From contig NC_040018.1 of assembly GCF_000972845.2 (NCBI RefSeq), positions 14,047,157 to 14,111,156 of the forward strand: a DNA stretch of 64,000 nt, read 5' to 3'. This document shows positions 26,201-40,073 of the stretch, piece after piece (the stretch's first letter is position 1; each line of letters begins with the position of its first letter). Source of the DNA: Larimichthys crocea (lineage: Eukaryota > Chordata > Actinopteri > Sciaenidae). Below the pieces are notes generated by a model that saw only the letters and a program-made list of their open reading frames with translations, had not been told where the DNA came from and did no database searches. Made by a program: the position numbers and the translations under genes.

Positions 26201-27671
26201 TCGGCAGGCAAGAAGGGACAGCGTTCACATTGAAAAAGTATTCAAATCACCCCCCACTGGTGCCTTAGTATTACCAGTGCACGATGTTACTGGATTTAAA
26301 TCAGCCAGTCAGAGTTTGTACCCCACTGGCGTGTGTGTGTTTTGTGTTTGGTTATAAAATGTGTTGTTTCCTAAGGTCTCAGCTGGTTGTTATATATGTG
26401 TGCGTATACACATTTGTAACATGTGTCCAAGAGACTGGGCTGTGATGAATGAAGTGGTGCCGTGCAGCGGCAAAGTCAGATCTTCCATATTAACTTCACC
26501 TTCCTCTCATTCCCCCAGGTCCTGTGAGCAGTGGAGGTGGCTGCCATGAGTCACGACACTGGTCAGAGTACAGACCATTTCGTCTTAGGCATGCTACTCT
26601 TTCTAAATATGCCAACAAAATGGAGGGAGTATGGTGAATGGGTTCTTTTAATTTTATACAGCGCCTGTCTGGTCTACCAACCGCTTTCCTTCACTTGTCA
26701 CATTTGTTTATTACCATTTATACACTGAAGCAAGAAGGTGCCACTCAGCAAGAGTGATACAGCATTTTCTACCTAAAGTGCTCACGATCTTACTTAGCTC
26801 ACTCTACATGCACACATGCAATTTGGGGTTCAGTATCTTAAACATTTTGACCAACCTCAGGGAAGTGGGAGCTGGAAACGGTAACAGTGACGGTCTGATT
26901 ACTAAACCACTCTACCACCTGAGCCACAGCCGCATTTAGGTATTTGCAGCACACACGCAGACAACCAATAATGATCGAGGTATACAACAAGCGTTTGAGA
27001 GGTTGGATGATTAACACTTAAAAGCAATGCATCTGCTCATAAATCCAGCTTGTTTAAAAAAAGCTCAGTTTCCAGTGCAGAATATGAAGCTAGTTTTCAC
27101 TCCTGTCTAATAAATGACACACTCTTCTACACAGCTCACACAAAAGAAAGGCAGTCTTACAAACGCTTTAAGCATGGCACAAGCCTGAACTGAAGATTGA
27201 TGTATAGGGTGCAGCAGCACAAAAGGGAAATTAAATGCAAATCTTATTCGCCTGATTTAAATCACTGTTTAAGTTTCTCAATTAAATAGTAAATAGTTCA
27301 ACAATAAAACACAGTGAATCAGCTCAGGTCAGAGCACAGGGTCAACTACAGAATAGCAGCCAAATAAATGCAGTACATATTCACTGATGCGCCAAAACAT
27401 ATTTCAGCAAGGCAGACACTTTACGCCGCAAGGGCATGAACCCAGTCTCTCACACCTGTCTGTTATGAAATGTTTGTGTACAATTCTTCAGTTAGAGGAC
27501 GTGTGATTACCTGGGGAGGTTGAGCAGGCCTCCAGACCCCTGAATGCTCATGAAGTTGTGTCGCAGGTTGAGGTGGGTGATATCCTGACTGTAAAAGAGA
27601 TATTCAGGCACCGCTTCCAGACTATAGCAGGACAGGTCCACCAGGCTGACTGTCTGAGACACCACCTACAC

Positions 27672-27702
<31 letters not shown>

Positions 27703-29919
27703 ATGCTGCAGTTTAATAAAGTTAATCTTTCACAGAAACAGTCATCATCAATTAAGAGAGTAATCGTATAATTCAGTTACAGTGAGCCCTGAGCAAACAC
27801 AGGTAAACATACACTGTTAACAGTTTTTTTAGGTACACCTATTTAAACCAAATGTGGTCTAATATAACAGGCCTGCAAAAAATCATATCCTAAAAAAAGG
27901 CTTCTTTGTTGAAACTGTCTTAGAGAGGTGTTGGTTCAACAGTCATTAGTCATTCTGACGGCTATAGTCTGTGGTGGTGTTGAAATGTGTTGCGTTAGGC
28001 TAAGATAGAGGAAGTCCCCAGGGATTGAATGCGAGACGCACAATATCCTCACAGCTAGCAAAACAAACGTGAGTGTCGAGGAGTGTGTGAGTGCATCTAC
28101 ACGTGTGACTTTGGGCTTGTTTTAGCAGAGTTCAAATCTCTCGCAGCTGTTACAGTATAGTCATACAACTTTGCCTCACGTTTTCTCATCTCAGAGATGA
28201 TTGTTTACAGGCCGGTCATCATTGCAGACTCCCTAGCAATGCTCGTCCAGTCCAGTCTGAGGACAGTCTCCTCTATTAACCACAGGGCTGCACACTGTGC
28301 AGCAACCCAGAAAAATGGGACGGCTGCTCAGCGGAGCGTGGCATCGTGTCACTGCTTTTAGAGATGACAAACACAAAACTCCTTGTCTTCCGCAAAACTA
28401 CTCATATGCCAGCCGCTTTAAAAAAGCAACTCCTCTTGAGAGTGGGATGGTGTACACAGATTGACTGGTTTATATGATTTGCATAGTAATTAAACATTGT
28501 GACAGTGAGACATCATGAAGCAATGTGATAGAGGAAGAAGACGAGGAAAGAAGACACTCAAGACATTTAAATATCACCTTTAGAGGAGGTTCAGTGACTT
28601 TTACTAGTTACAGAGGTCCTCTAGTAGTCCTTGATGAATAAGCCACTACACATCCATTCATATATGCAATCACATCAATCAGCTGAACTTATCACAATTC
28701 TAACCCTTCTTGTAAACCTGCTGATGTGTATTGTGGCATGTGAACCATCGCATTATGACACTGTATTAAAAATCCTAAAAAAATATATGTTCCCACCACA
28801 GCTTCGAGAACAGACAGGTAATGTGACTGCTTATGCAATTTCCTCAGGATATCTAGTGCTGTCAGGTAGCAGATGATTGACATCTCCAGCCGTGTTAGCT
28901 GGTAAAATCTCATGATGCTTAACAAGACGGCGCAGTAGTTCTCTGTGCAGCTCCTGACTATTTAAAAACAGAGGAGGATGTCAGGTCTGATGCTGCACTC
29001 AAAAAAATTAATTTGGCCACTTTCAATATCAGTTAAATAGAAAATTTCCATCCATTTGAATGACATTGTTTTAATATAAATAAACTAACAAACTTAATAT
29101 GACGCAAGTAATAAGATTTATGTAATAGTACTAATAAACTCAAAATGACTGCATTCATTTTCACTGTTTGGGTTTGGGCAAACAAATTGGCTTTGTTAAT
29201 ATTGAATGCATAAACCTGGCTACTACTACACTAGTTGAAGCACATTGAGTTTATTAGTACTATTACATAAATCTTATTACTTGTTTCACATTAAGTTTAT
29301 TAGTTGAATTACAGTATATTAAAACTATGTAATTCAAATGGATGGAAATTTTCTATGTAATTGAAATGCATAGGTCCTGCATTTTGGCCCCCAAGTGTGG
29401 TGTGGTGTAATGGTTACTCAATAATAAACAATAAATATTATTCACTGAATTTAATTAAGTGGACACATAATTTAAGCTGATGTGTACTTAGAGTTATGCT
29501 TTTAATACAATTTGTACATTAACAACTAATAAATCAGATAAAATTGTAAATCGCAGGAGACTGTTGAATGCAATTAATGAAACTAATTTCCTATAATAAA
29601 TACATTTAATTTTCCGTTCTTTTGAGAGAAATCTTTCTTCTGCAGAAATATCTGGCAAACACTATTTTTTTTATTTTATTATGTTCTTTTATATCGTTTA
29701 TTAAATTGTACATTTCCTCTAATTTAAGTGTACAAAAGCTGTAAACCTTATGTAACATAGTCAGGTTAAAAATACAACTCATATACAGTCATATATTACA
29801 CACATTCTGCCTTGCTATAACTACAAATTGTCATATACTGCTCTATAAAGTATGCCTACACTCCAGTATTCAGTCCCATCCTGCAAACTCATGTTGGCAA
29901 GCACAAAATCATTTTCTGA

Positions 29920-29973
<54 letters not shown>

Positions 29974-32900
29974 TACAATTTATGCAATGTAGCATAAACA
30001 CTGGCCCAAATCCACCAAAAACCTTCATCAGTCATCATCCCCAGTCTCCATAGAAACCTCTCGTCTAAGTCTCACCCAAAATACAGTGCACTAACAGGCT
30101 ACTCTAACCCAGTAATCCATACCACCATGGTAGAGAGAGATCCTGGACTTCGCATGCATCTGCAACTAATTGGATTTTCTTTTTTTTATCTGTTGGCTTT
30201 CTCGCTCTATGGCTAATTGTACGCTGGCTGTGCCTCAGTGGAGGCTTTTACAGAGGCTGTTCAGCTCCAGGAAGGAGCTGCGGCACAATAGCCATTAATT
30301 AGGATATTAGAGACAAAGCAAGCCGAGCAGAACAGAAACAAAGATTTTTTTGAAGAACAGCTGTGAAGACCTGGCAAGATTCTCTGAAAGACACACAGAC
30401 TATAACACAAATACAAAGCTGTGTTTTGGTCATTTTGCATTCTAAAATTCTCAGTGATTTTTATAATAAAAGCTCTTTTTGCCGAGGGCCTGAGAACTCA
30501 AGTTCCCTCGAATAGAAGTAAAAAAGATAAACTATCTGAATAGAGGTATGTTGTTCAATCAAAGCCAGACACCGCTGAGAGTCTGCCTCTCTGGAGCCAA
30601 TCAGACACACTCAGACAGGCAGTTTCTGATTGGACGACTCAACAGGCAGAAGGCAACTGTAGTCCCAACATCTAATCTCTGATTTAAGTCCAAGCCCAGA
30701 GGGACTAACTCGAAACAAACAAACTGCTGCTGAGAGAAAACATGGGAGACAAATAGTGTGTCCTGCACACACAAAAACACACACTCTTTGTGCCTCACTT
30801 ACTTTTGATGCCTGCCGATGCCATCGCTGGTAATCTGCGAGTGTGTCAAAGTTGACAAAGTATGTCTGCGCCTGTGATCCAGCTGAGCTGAACATCAGAC
30901 AGTGTTGCCTCCGCTTCACCTCCTCCACCTCAATACAAAGACAACACACAGATACAATAAGGAAGAGCATTGAAAGAAATAACACATACTGAGAATAACG
31001 ATTAAAATTATTCATTATTGTAGTGATATTGGTAAAAGAATAACTCAGTTTTTCTCTTATCTTAACACAATTGTTTTCTGTGGCTGCTTTAACTTTTCAT
31101 AAAGTAACAATGAATCTGTCTCTACCTTTTAAACTTTGACATGAGAGATTATCAACTCTTTTCCATCAATGACCAGGCCAACAAAAGCTTATTTTATTAG
31201 TTTTCTGTCTGTGGTTCAAGGTAGACATTTAACAGTAAAACATCTGCTCTGCTGTCTTCAGTTGGAAAGACAACCTGTACATATTCTGCAGCCTTCATCA
31301 CACGCAGCTGAGTTGCATTCCTTTAGTTGACACAGTCTGCATGTACAGTGATGTATCATCATTTTATCTGATCAGCTCGATCCAGCCGTCCAAGCCAGCT
31401 GTGTTGTTGCAGTGCATCTTCACTGAGCCTAGAGTGTGGACTCAACCCTGGGGAAAGTGAAAGTTTAAAAATCCAGGTGTCAGGATGTCTGACCTCCAAA
31501 CACTGAACCCTCACCTTTCCTCCCACCAAGGGCAGGATGTGCATCTTCCCAGTAAGGCTGTCTTTGACGGAGGCCACGATTAGACAGGTGCCGCAGAGGA
31601 TGACCTGCCGCTCTGCCCACTTGTGCAGCTGAGACTTGCCCTTCCTGACACTGAATACGCCTTTCAGCAGGGTCCGTTCCTGTTGGTCTGCATTCACTGG
31701 ACGCTCTGGAGAAAAAAAAAGCCCATACACAGAGGTTAGTGTAGATCTAAAGACGTCAATGGTGTGTGCAAGAACTCCCACTCCTCCTGTGATAAACAAA
31801 TCCAGCTAATTAATAGCAAATGTTCTGCAGTTACACATAGCATGGAAGCTTCCAGAAAATGAAATCATATCGACACTCACAGGTCAGTATGATATCACCT
31901 ATAGATTAGTCAGTCTCCTTAGCTTAATAATTCCAGGAACTGATCTTACATCACACTTAGCAAGGACACTACCCTATTATCTCATATACTATACATCTGT
32001 ATAGATTTCACTGCACAATAATATGCTTGATCTTAGCATCAGGGTAGAGTTTCTCCATTAAATTTCAAGGACCAGTACGTAAGATTTAGGGGGATGTGTA
32101 TGGCAAAAATGTAACATGATATATGTTTTCATTAGTGTATAATTATCTGAATGTCAGAATTGTGTTTTCATTATCTTAGAATGAGCCCTTTATATCTAGA
32201 GAGGGAGCAGTCCTCCTCCACAGAGACTGCCATGTTGCACTGCCATGTTTCTACAGGACATGGACAAAAGAGACAGGGCCTTTAGCATTTTTTGGGAGGG
32301 GTTCTCCTTCCTACACGCATTGAAAGGGAGGATGAGGTGAGGTGTATTTAGTTGGTTGCAATCTTCAGTCTCTTTAAACTAACACAAACCCCCATACTTT
32401 GTTGGTCATTGTAGGGTTCAGGCTGGGTTTGGCTATTTTGAAATGTAACATTTTAAGGGATAGATAGATAGATGGTTTTTATTTAACAAATGTGGTTGAT
32501 TTAAAAAAAAAAATCAGATTTCATGGGTGCAAAAGTATGTGCACCCCTTCAGTTAATAGAATATTGCACCTCCTTTCGCAGTAATAACTTCAACCAAATG
32601 GTTTCTGTAATGACTTATTAGTCTCTCACATCTACTTTGGGGGATTTTTGCCCACTCTTCCTTGCAGAACGCAGCCAGTTGAGAGAAGTTGGATGGGCGT
32701 CTGGCATGAACTGCCCGCTTTCGGTCCCACCACAGCATTTCAATTGGATTTAGGTCAGGACTTTGACTGGGCCAATTCAGAACACAAATCTTCTTCTTCT
32801 TCTTCAGCTATTCCTTGGTTCTATTGTTGGAATACTTTATCATGTTGCATGATGATCCATCTTCTGCCAAGCTTTAACTTCACAACGGATGGCTTCATGT

Positions 32901-33536
32901 TCCAGGATTTTACAATATTCCTCAGAATTCATGATTCTCTGGACTATGTGATGCTGAGGATGAAAAGCAAACCCAGATCTTAACATTCCTACCACCATGC
33001 TTCACTTTTTGCCAAACATGGCTGTTTCGGCTGTGACCAAACAGTTCAACTTTGTCCACAGAATGGACTTCCAAAAAGCTTCAGGTTTCTCCAGGTGTTC
33101 TCTGGCAAAGTTGAGACGGGCAGCTTTGTTCTTTTTTTGTAAGCAGAGGCTTTTTTACTAGCAACCCTTTCATGTAAGCCATGTTGATTGAGTTCCATTT
33201 CAGTGGTTAATTTAGCTACCAATTTGTCCCACCTGCTTCTACTTAACTGCTTCTTTGAAGCAATGCAGTTCAGGGTTCAGGGTTCAACTTTTACACTTAC
33301 ATAAGTTGACCAAAAACTCTAGTCTTGACTACACAATTGATTTTTCTTTGATGATGGATCCTTATAATTAAGGGTACAAGCTCTTTTTCTTCTTAAGATC
33401 ACAAATAATTCCTCCTCTCTCTCTTTACAGACTCAAAATCAACATGCCAGTCAACACATCAGAGCAATGTGAACACATCAGAGCAATGTGAACAGCAGGT
33501 AAATTGTCAATGTGTCCTGTGAATGTATGAATATGG

Positions 33537-33596
<60 letters not shown>

Positions 33597-36500
33597 TGCT
33601 GTCCTAGCCTAGCAGAAGCGTCAGTCATATTGATGAATGAGTCAGGGTTTTGTCACGTTGAACTTCGCTCTTTTCAATTAAATCACGCCAACATGCACAG
33701 CAGCCAGCCCTAGCTGGCCAGTGCTAAAGGACACATCAGACAGTGCTGCTGTCTCTGCCAGGCTTCAAGTACACTCAGGTTAACGGCAGGTCAAATAAGC
33801 ACAGAGGAGACACTGCCTTAGCCTCCTGTCCTCTGTTGTTAAATTTTCCTCAAACCAACTTATGCTGCCTCCCACTCAGAGCCTCTCATTGGCAATCTGC
33901 TCTCTCTCTCTCTCTTGTTCTGTCTTGCTCTTTCTCTCCACCTTCCCTTTCACTTCGCAAGGACATCCAAATGAAATGAAAGGCTGCTCATGTTTTTCTT
34001 TGCCAGGGAAACTGATAATGAACACGCCGAGTGCTTCTGACAACAAATTGGCAGGAATGGCAGGAACTGATCCATAAGTTTCCCCTCACTCAAAGAGAAA
34101 ATTGGAGACACAAACCATGACAGTCAGTGGTGGGTAGCAGACCTGTGTGCAAGAGGGAAAACACCAAGACAGCTGGATATTGAACCACAATGCTCTTTTG
34201 ATACAGACCATAATGTGTCTGTAGCACAGAATATTGAAAACTGTCCAGTTGTATGAACTGGCACTGCATTTTCTTTGCACTTTGATGAGTCACTGAATTT
34301 ATTCATAATTTTGGTGATTGGGGCAAAGTTTTGTTTGGCAGCCTTGTTTAAAACTACATTTAACATCTGAGAAGTTTGGCATATTTGCTTAATAAAATTT
34401 GTTTTGTTTAGGAATGTGTTTATTATTCATCCAAATACCAAGAAAAGTATAATTTTGATATTGGTACTGAAACTCAGCTATCGTATTGGAACTATTTGGC
34501 ATTATCAGTGTGTCAAGAAATTATGATCATGAAATGACTCTTAAACCCAAGACATCCACAGCCTAATCTCTTCTCAAAGTCTTGTAGAGACACATTAAGA
34601 GCATGACGAGCTGCATGTGACCATCAATCCATCCATTATCTGTAACCGCTTATCGTCATCAGAATCGCGATGGGGCTGCATAAATTCTTTTCATCACATA
34701 CTTCATTTGAGTATTTGTAATAGTAGTTTACTGCCAACAACAGCAAAGACAGTTAAAAGAGTAACTTAGAATAAACCAAATACAATGTATTTTATATTTA
34801 ATTTGACACTCACCCACTATAGTAACCACATCAATAAACTCATCATCATGCAACCACTAGCTACAAACTGGTATGAGTTGACAGGATCCTCTCACTGGAT
34901 TCACAGTATGTCACCAGAAACAAGCACACAACACTTAGTTTTGTTAGGTTTCAAAGGGCTGGATTTTTAAGACCGCTACCTGCAGGATGCTAGCACACAG
35001 TCTGGTCAATGGTCAAGCTTATCAATGTTCTAAACACACAAATTCTAAACAACTCTAAAACCAGAGATAAGTGGTTATGCTATCAAAATCACATCAATAA
35101 TGAAAATCTGCTGTAGCCCTAAGAAGTCTTCACCTGGATCTACAAGGTCTACCAAAGACCTTGTTTATGACTTTAAAGGGAAGTTTCTAATTAAATCTAA
35201 AGAGGTCTTTGAAGTGCACATTCACAGCCTAAGTGCACAGGCATTCCCACACGCACAACATATTACTTTTGGCACTTCGATACCAATACAACCACCCATC
35301 TAAAAATCATTGGCCTATTTACACAATATCACAACCATAAAGAGCCAACTTCTAAAACAAACACACACGATATCCCTCAAGGTCTATGGGGTCTATGGCT
35401 ATTAGTTGCTAGGGAAACAGGTTGTTCAGAAAATCAAAGTCTAATTTGAGTAGGTAAACCTCCGCACTGTCTCCAGAAACCCCTGCTGCTCTGTGAAAAG
35501 CCAGCCAAATCAAACCCATTCCAATGATGACGGATAATGTTGACCATTCCCCATGACTCCAGAAGTGTGACTTAGGTCTTAGATGTTGTGTAACACTGTT
35601 TTCTATTGTGGGATGTTTTTGTCTGAGCTATGGGAGTCTGGACGATCAGGGCCACGGTGAAGCTGCAGTACCTCCTCTAAACTAATCATCAACATGTCAA
35701 GCAAACTCCTTGGAGACGCTTCCAAACCACAGGGACGGTGTGATAAGTGACAGATCAGAGAGTCAACTGTATGACTTCTTATCTCTCATCTGCTCAGCTT
35801 GGTTACGGCCTTCACTTGCTAGCAAACCCAGTGACACCTCACTTCACATTGCATGCCAGATGAGCAAGGAGACCACAACAGGTCAAATTCTGCTCCTTTA
35901 TCACCAAAGAATGAAAATGGACTGAGAAACAGATGGAAAGAAAGATAGAAAGGAAGAGAGAGGAAACCTCAAACCTATTACAGATAAATGAACAACTCAA
36001 AATGCTTGTCTTAATTGAATTCATCACTGCAGGAGGGATAAAGAATATTATATTTACCCCAAAGCAGGTAAAGTAGGCGTCCATTGTGCTAATTTTACTT
36101 TTGTGTCCCAGCTTTAGTCTGTAGCTCCTGATCATGGTGTAGAGGGTGTTTATACTTTTCTGAATGTTTTTAATCATATATTGGATGATTTCAAGGCAAA
36201 AGTCGAGCACTCAGTTGAACACAATACTCCCTGTATCTCAGAGCTTTTTTGTCTTGCTCAAGATTGCATAGATTGCGTTAGCATGCAGTAGGGGGTCAGT
36301 GGAGGCGGAAGCACAGTCTGATTTGACTCAGAACAGCAAGCTCTTTTTGGCAACAAATTCAAATTCAACCCACCACCCAGATGCCTCATTTTGGTGGTCT
36401 GTGTGTACCTCTATTTTTTTTTTTTTTTTGAAAACAACTCTTCCCTAAACTTTGTGCAAGAAATTCAATCTTGATATCAAATATAACAACCGTGCGCTGT

Positions 36501-39500
36501 GCAGAACACAGACGGAAGATTAGCAGCTGAGTACTGCTTTTGAATACAGATGACAATACAGACAAAACAGACCGTTAAAATGGTGAATATTATTCAGCAG
36601 CAGTAAGCCATCTGACTTAGAAACTGACCATGAGACTAGGATGACCTGCAGTCTGCAGATTTCAAATGAGAAAGAGGAAATCCTTGGGAGAACCAGAGCT
36701 CCATCACAGAAACAGCATTACGAGGAGGAGCTGGCAGGGAGAGGCAGAGAACCTGCTCTCTGCAGCGCTCAATTGCTTAGGGCAATTCTGTGGGAGCCCG
36801 GATCTGAATAAAATTTAATTTTTCTCTTATAAACCAATTCTTTCTCCCTTTATACCATACAATGAAAAAGCAGCCTTGTCCTTGGTCATCCGCTGTGGTT
36901 TTAGTCATAGTTGTTAAAGTTGTGATAATCCACTGACCCTCAGAGTTTCAGACATTGGTCTTGGTCTTCACTTAGGTTTCATTTCCGTTTCCAGCTAAAT
37001 CAATAACTTATTAGGCGAGTCCACAATGTTTGCAGATGACTTAATTCCTACTCCTCTGACACTGAAATTGGGCCTGACATGCAAAGCAGCTTGAGGTCTC
37101 TCTGCTTAAAGATGTAAGACAGAGATCACCCAGGCAGAGGTGTATCAGAGCCCCAATGGACAAGCGACAGAGTTCACAGCAGGAACTGTCTGTGCCGCAG
37201 CTGCATGGGCCGACACAGAGAGCCACTGGCCCTCAGGTCTCTGAGGTTGTTTTCACTAGCAGTGTTTTTTTTATTAAGTCAGCATTTAGAAATGTTTACT
37301 CCCTTGTCCATGTTTGTTTTCATCTCATCTGTGCACCGCAGCAGGAGGATGTGTGGGAAGCAGGAGGGTGGAGAAGGTTTGAGATGAGTTTCCTGAACAA
37401 ATTATAGGGTGGTGAAGTTTAATAAATTACCTGCTGCATTGCACTTTGAAACACTTCAATGGCGAGAGAAAATGAGGCCATAAAGCTGACCAACATACAG
37501 TACACCCACGCAAATATAAACACCTACACATGAGATAAAAGCAAGCCCCTTGATTTGCATGTAAAACACTGACTTATTATAACAAATCAATGTCTACTTA
37601 TAAACCCAAGCCACTGGTTGTTTGCCTGTGAGCTAAGAAGTTTGGCCAAAGAGAACATTTCCTACTCAGAATGATTTATCTGAAGGACTTGTAGTGAGGT
37701 GAAGATTAAACTAATATTTCACAAGGAGAAAGGTGGGAGAATGATCAGAAAATATAAAGTTGGTAGCAGAAAATACAGAGTCAGTTCACCCAAGTTACAA
37801 AAAACATATTTCCTGTTATCAAACGTTTTTAGAGGAGGTATTTCATTACTAGAAAGAAATTGCAAATGAATAGGGTGTAGTCTGGTGATGATTCAGAATA
37901 TTCAAGACATTGTTTCTGTGAAAAGACTGTTAAATTTATGTCATTTTTAAATGCAGTGAGCACCACACAAAACCCCTTTATCTCCACTGTGTTGTGGTTG
38001 GGACAAAAATCTTCAGACACAGTTACCTCAATACTATCTGTATGGCTAGACTTTAAACAACTTGAAATGCAGTGATGCCATGATGTTGATCTTACGACTG
38101 TTCTCAGGATGAGAACCAGTTGTGTAGACACTCATAGCTTATTAAATGCAGAGCAGGTACATGCAGTGCATCACATCAGGTGGTTTCTGTAGCGGCTGTA
38201 GTCTTTACTGATAGTCCACAGTTTCCCTCAGCTGCTTAGTCAGATCATTACCCCTGACAACAGCTGTTAAACAAGTAAGCACCTGGGAGAAGGATCTCAG
38301 AACAAGGCTGTTGTTGTGTATTTCAACAATGCATCACAGCCCACCTACAACACCACTGTGGGTGGGAATGAAAAACCAGGGCTACCTTGTGCCAGCCAAA
38401 AAATTGAGGACTGTTGTTGAAGCCGTATGAGTGAAGAGCTCCTAAACACCAGCATGAGGAGGGTCGGTGAACACACTGAGATAATTTAACACAACCACAA
38501 CGACCTGCAAGTTATACTCTGTTGCAGTTGCTTTAATACCTCCCTAGTTCTAAGGGCAGCAAATGGACAAATTAAATTATGCTCTCTGCCTTGGCGGTGC
38601 GTCAAGAGTGCCCCAGTACCAGCCATGCCTGATCTCTGGTCCTCCTTTCCCATGAGTTGACAAAAGGAGGCAGGAAGTCTCCAAGGGCCCTGGCTAGACT
38701 CTGACCAATGTGGCCTGCCTACTGATAGAAGCCAAGATCCGACCAGTTTTCATGTTGGCAAGGGGCAAACAACAGTTAAGCTTCCACTGGACACAAAAGG
38801 ACTAGCAATAAGACTGAGGCCACAGTGGGCTTTACAAACAAACATCAGTTGTATCAATGAGCAGACATAAAGAGAAATTTGTATTCATTTTAAGGAGTCT
38901 AGCTGAAGTCAGAAAAACATAACACTGCTTCTTATAACCCACATTTTGTTCTGATAAGTGATAATTATCAAGACTGTGCAGTGTTCACTTGTCTGTGAAA
39001 GATAAAGCAGGACTCCATCATACCCCGTATTACACAGAAGTCTGGGATTCACTTTTTAAGCTCCCCAAATGAGCATGGCAAATGTGTCAGAAGCCTCACA
39101 ACAAAATCAAACAGCTTATGTTGTTTTTGTGTGGCAGGGTGGTGCAGTGATTAACACCACCTCACAACATGAAAGTTCAAGTTTAAATCTGCCGGGATGT
39201 TTCTGTGTGGTGTCTGCCTGTTTTCTTTACAACTGGACAAATCTGAATGTGTTCTTGCTGTTTCACGTGGTTAAAAAGGTAATTAAATCTGTAACTAAGT
39301 CTTCACAGTCACTTAGGATTTCTAAAGTCTCATCATGAGCGTCCAGTCAACCAGAGAATTTCAATACAGAGCTGTTGAGATTTGTGTTTAGCTTGTATTT
39401 TTATTCAGTTTGGCAGCGCTGCATGTCAGTGTAAGGAGGGTTGTGTGCTTTATGTGGGAGGAATTACATGTGAGCCCTGTGGTTTTGCTTGGTCTTCCTC

Positions 39501-40015
39501 TTTCTCTGGCCCATGTGAGTTGTTCTAACCCCAAATATAAGGAGTTCCACTGACTCAGCAGGAACATCAGACGTTTATTAAGTGGAAACACATTACAGGA
39601 CATCATTCACCATTTACCTTAAATGGCAAATCCATTAATTGCTGCTACTGTAAGAGTATCATTAGGCCAGTGCACTGACTCAGGCGAGTAGAGCTAGAGA
39701 TGTCTGCAGGTTTTCTGAGCTGTATTAAGACATACGCACTTATACAAATTTGTCAACGGGTTCTCCAAAGAGTCACGTATGTTTTTCTATTGCATGACTA
39801 TATCACACTGACAGAGTGCCACTTAGTCATTCCAGTTCTGGGGTCATGGGAGCATGTTGACAGCAGCATGTCAGCCCACATGAGGATGAAGGATGTTCAG
39901 TCACTTATCATGAGGCCATGATGGGTGTATTTACAGTATGCTGAGCTTTATTGAATACTAGAGACATCACTCTCAGGGAGCCTTATACAAAATAATGGCT
40001 TTGTCTGGAGGAAAA

Positions 40016-40073
<58 letters not shown>

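Larger units (their letters stand above)
17814..27665 (-). other. phlpp2: PHLPP2 leucine-rich-repeat block (exons 6-16)
   Basis: Eleven exons encode consecutive repeats of the LxxLxLxxNxL type, for example [27 protein letters not shown] and LNLSGNKLK. Most exons end with two bases of a codon, so introns tend to fall at one repeat position. The eighth coding exon reads [11 protein letters not shown], a diverged stretch where human has RMNHLKTMVIE; the frame is intact. The block links the PH domain to the phosphatase and is thought to carry substrate and scaffold contacts. Confidence 0.88.
27703..30802 (-). other. PHLPP2 intron between 27665 and 30803
   Basis: A 3.1-kb intron with no exon. It contains the acceptor (TG)n tract, a foldback element near 28998-29390 and a (CA)n tract at 29931-29970. 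The rest is AT-rich without recognisable content. Confidence 0.5.

Noticed and set aside
26881..26940. Possible tRNA gene on the minus strand
   Set aside because: Only an A-box-like head is present; no cloverleaf or anticodon arm. It fits a tRNA-derived repeat.
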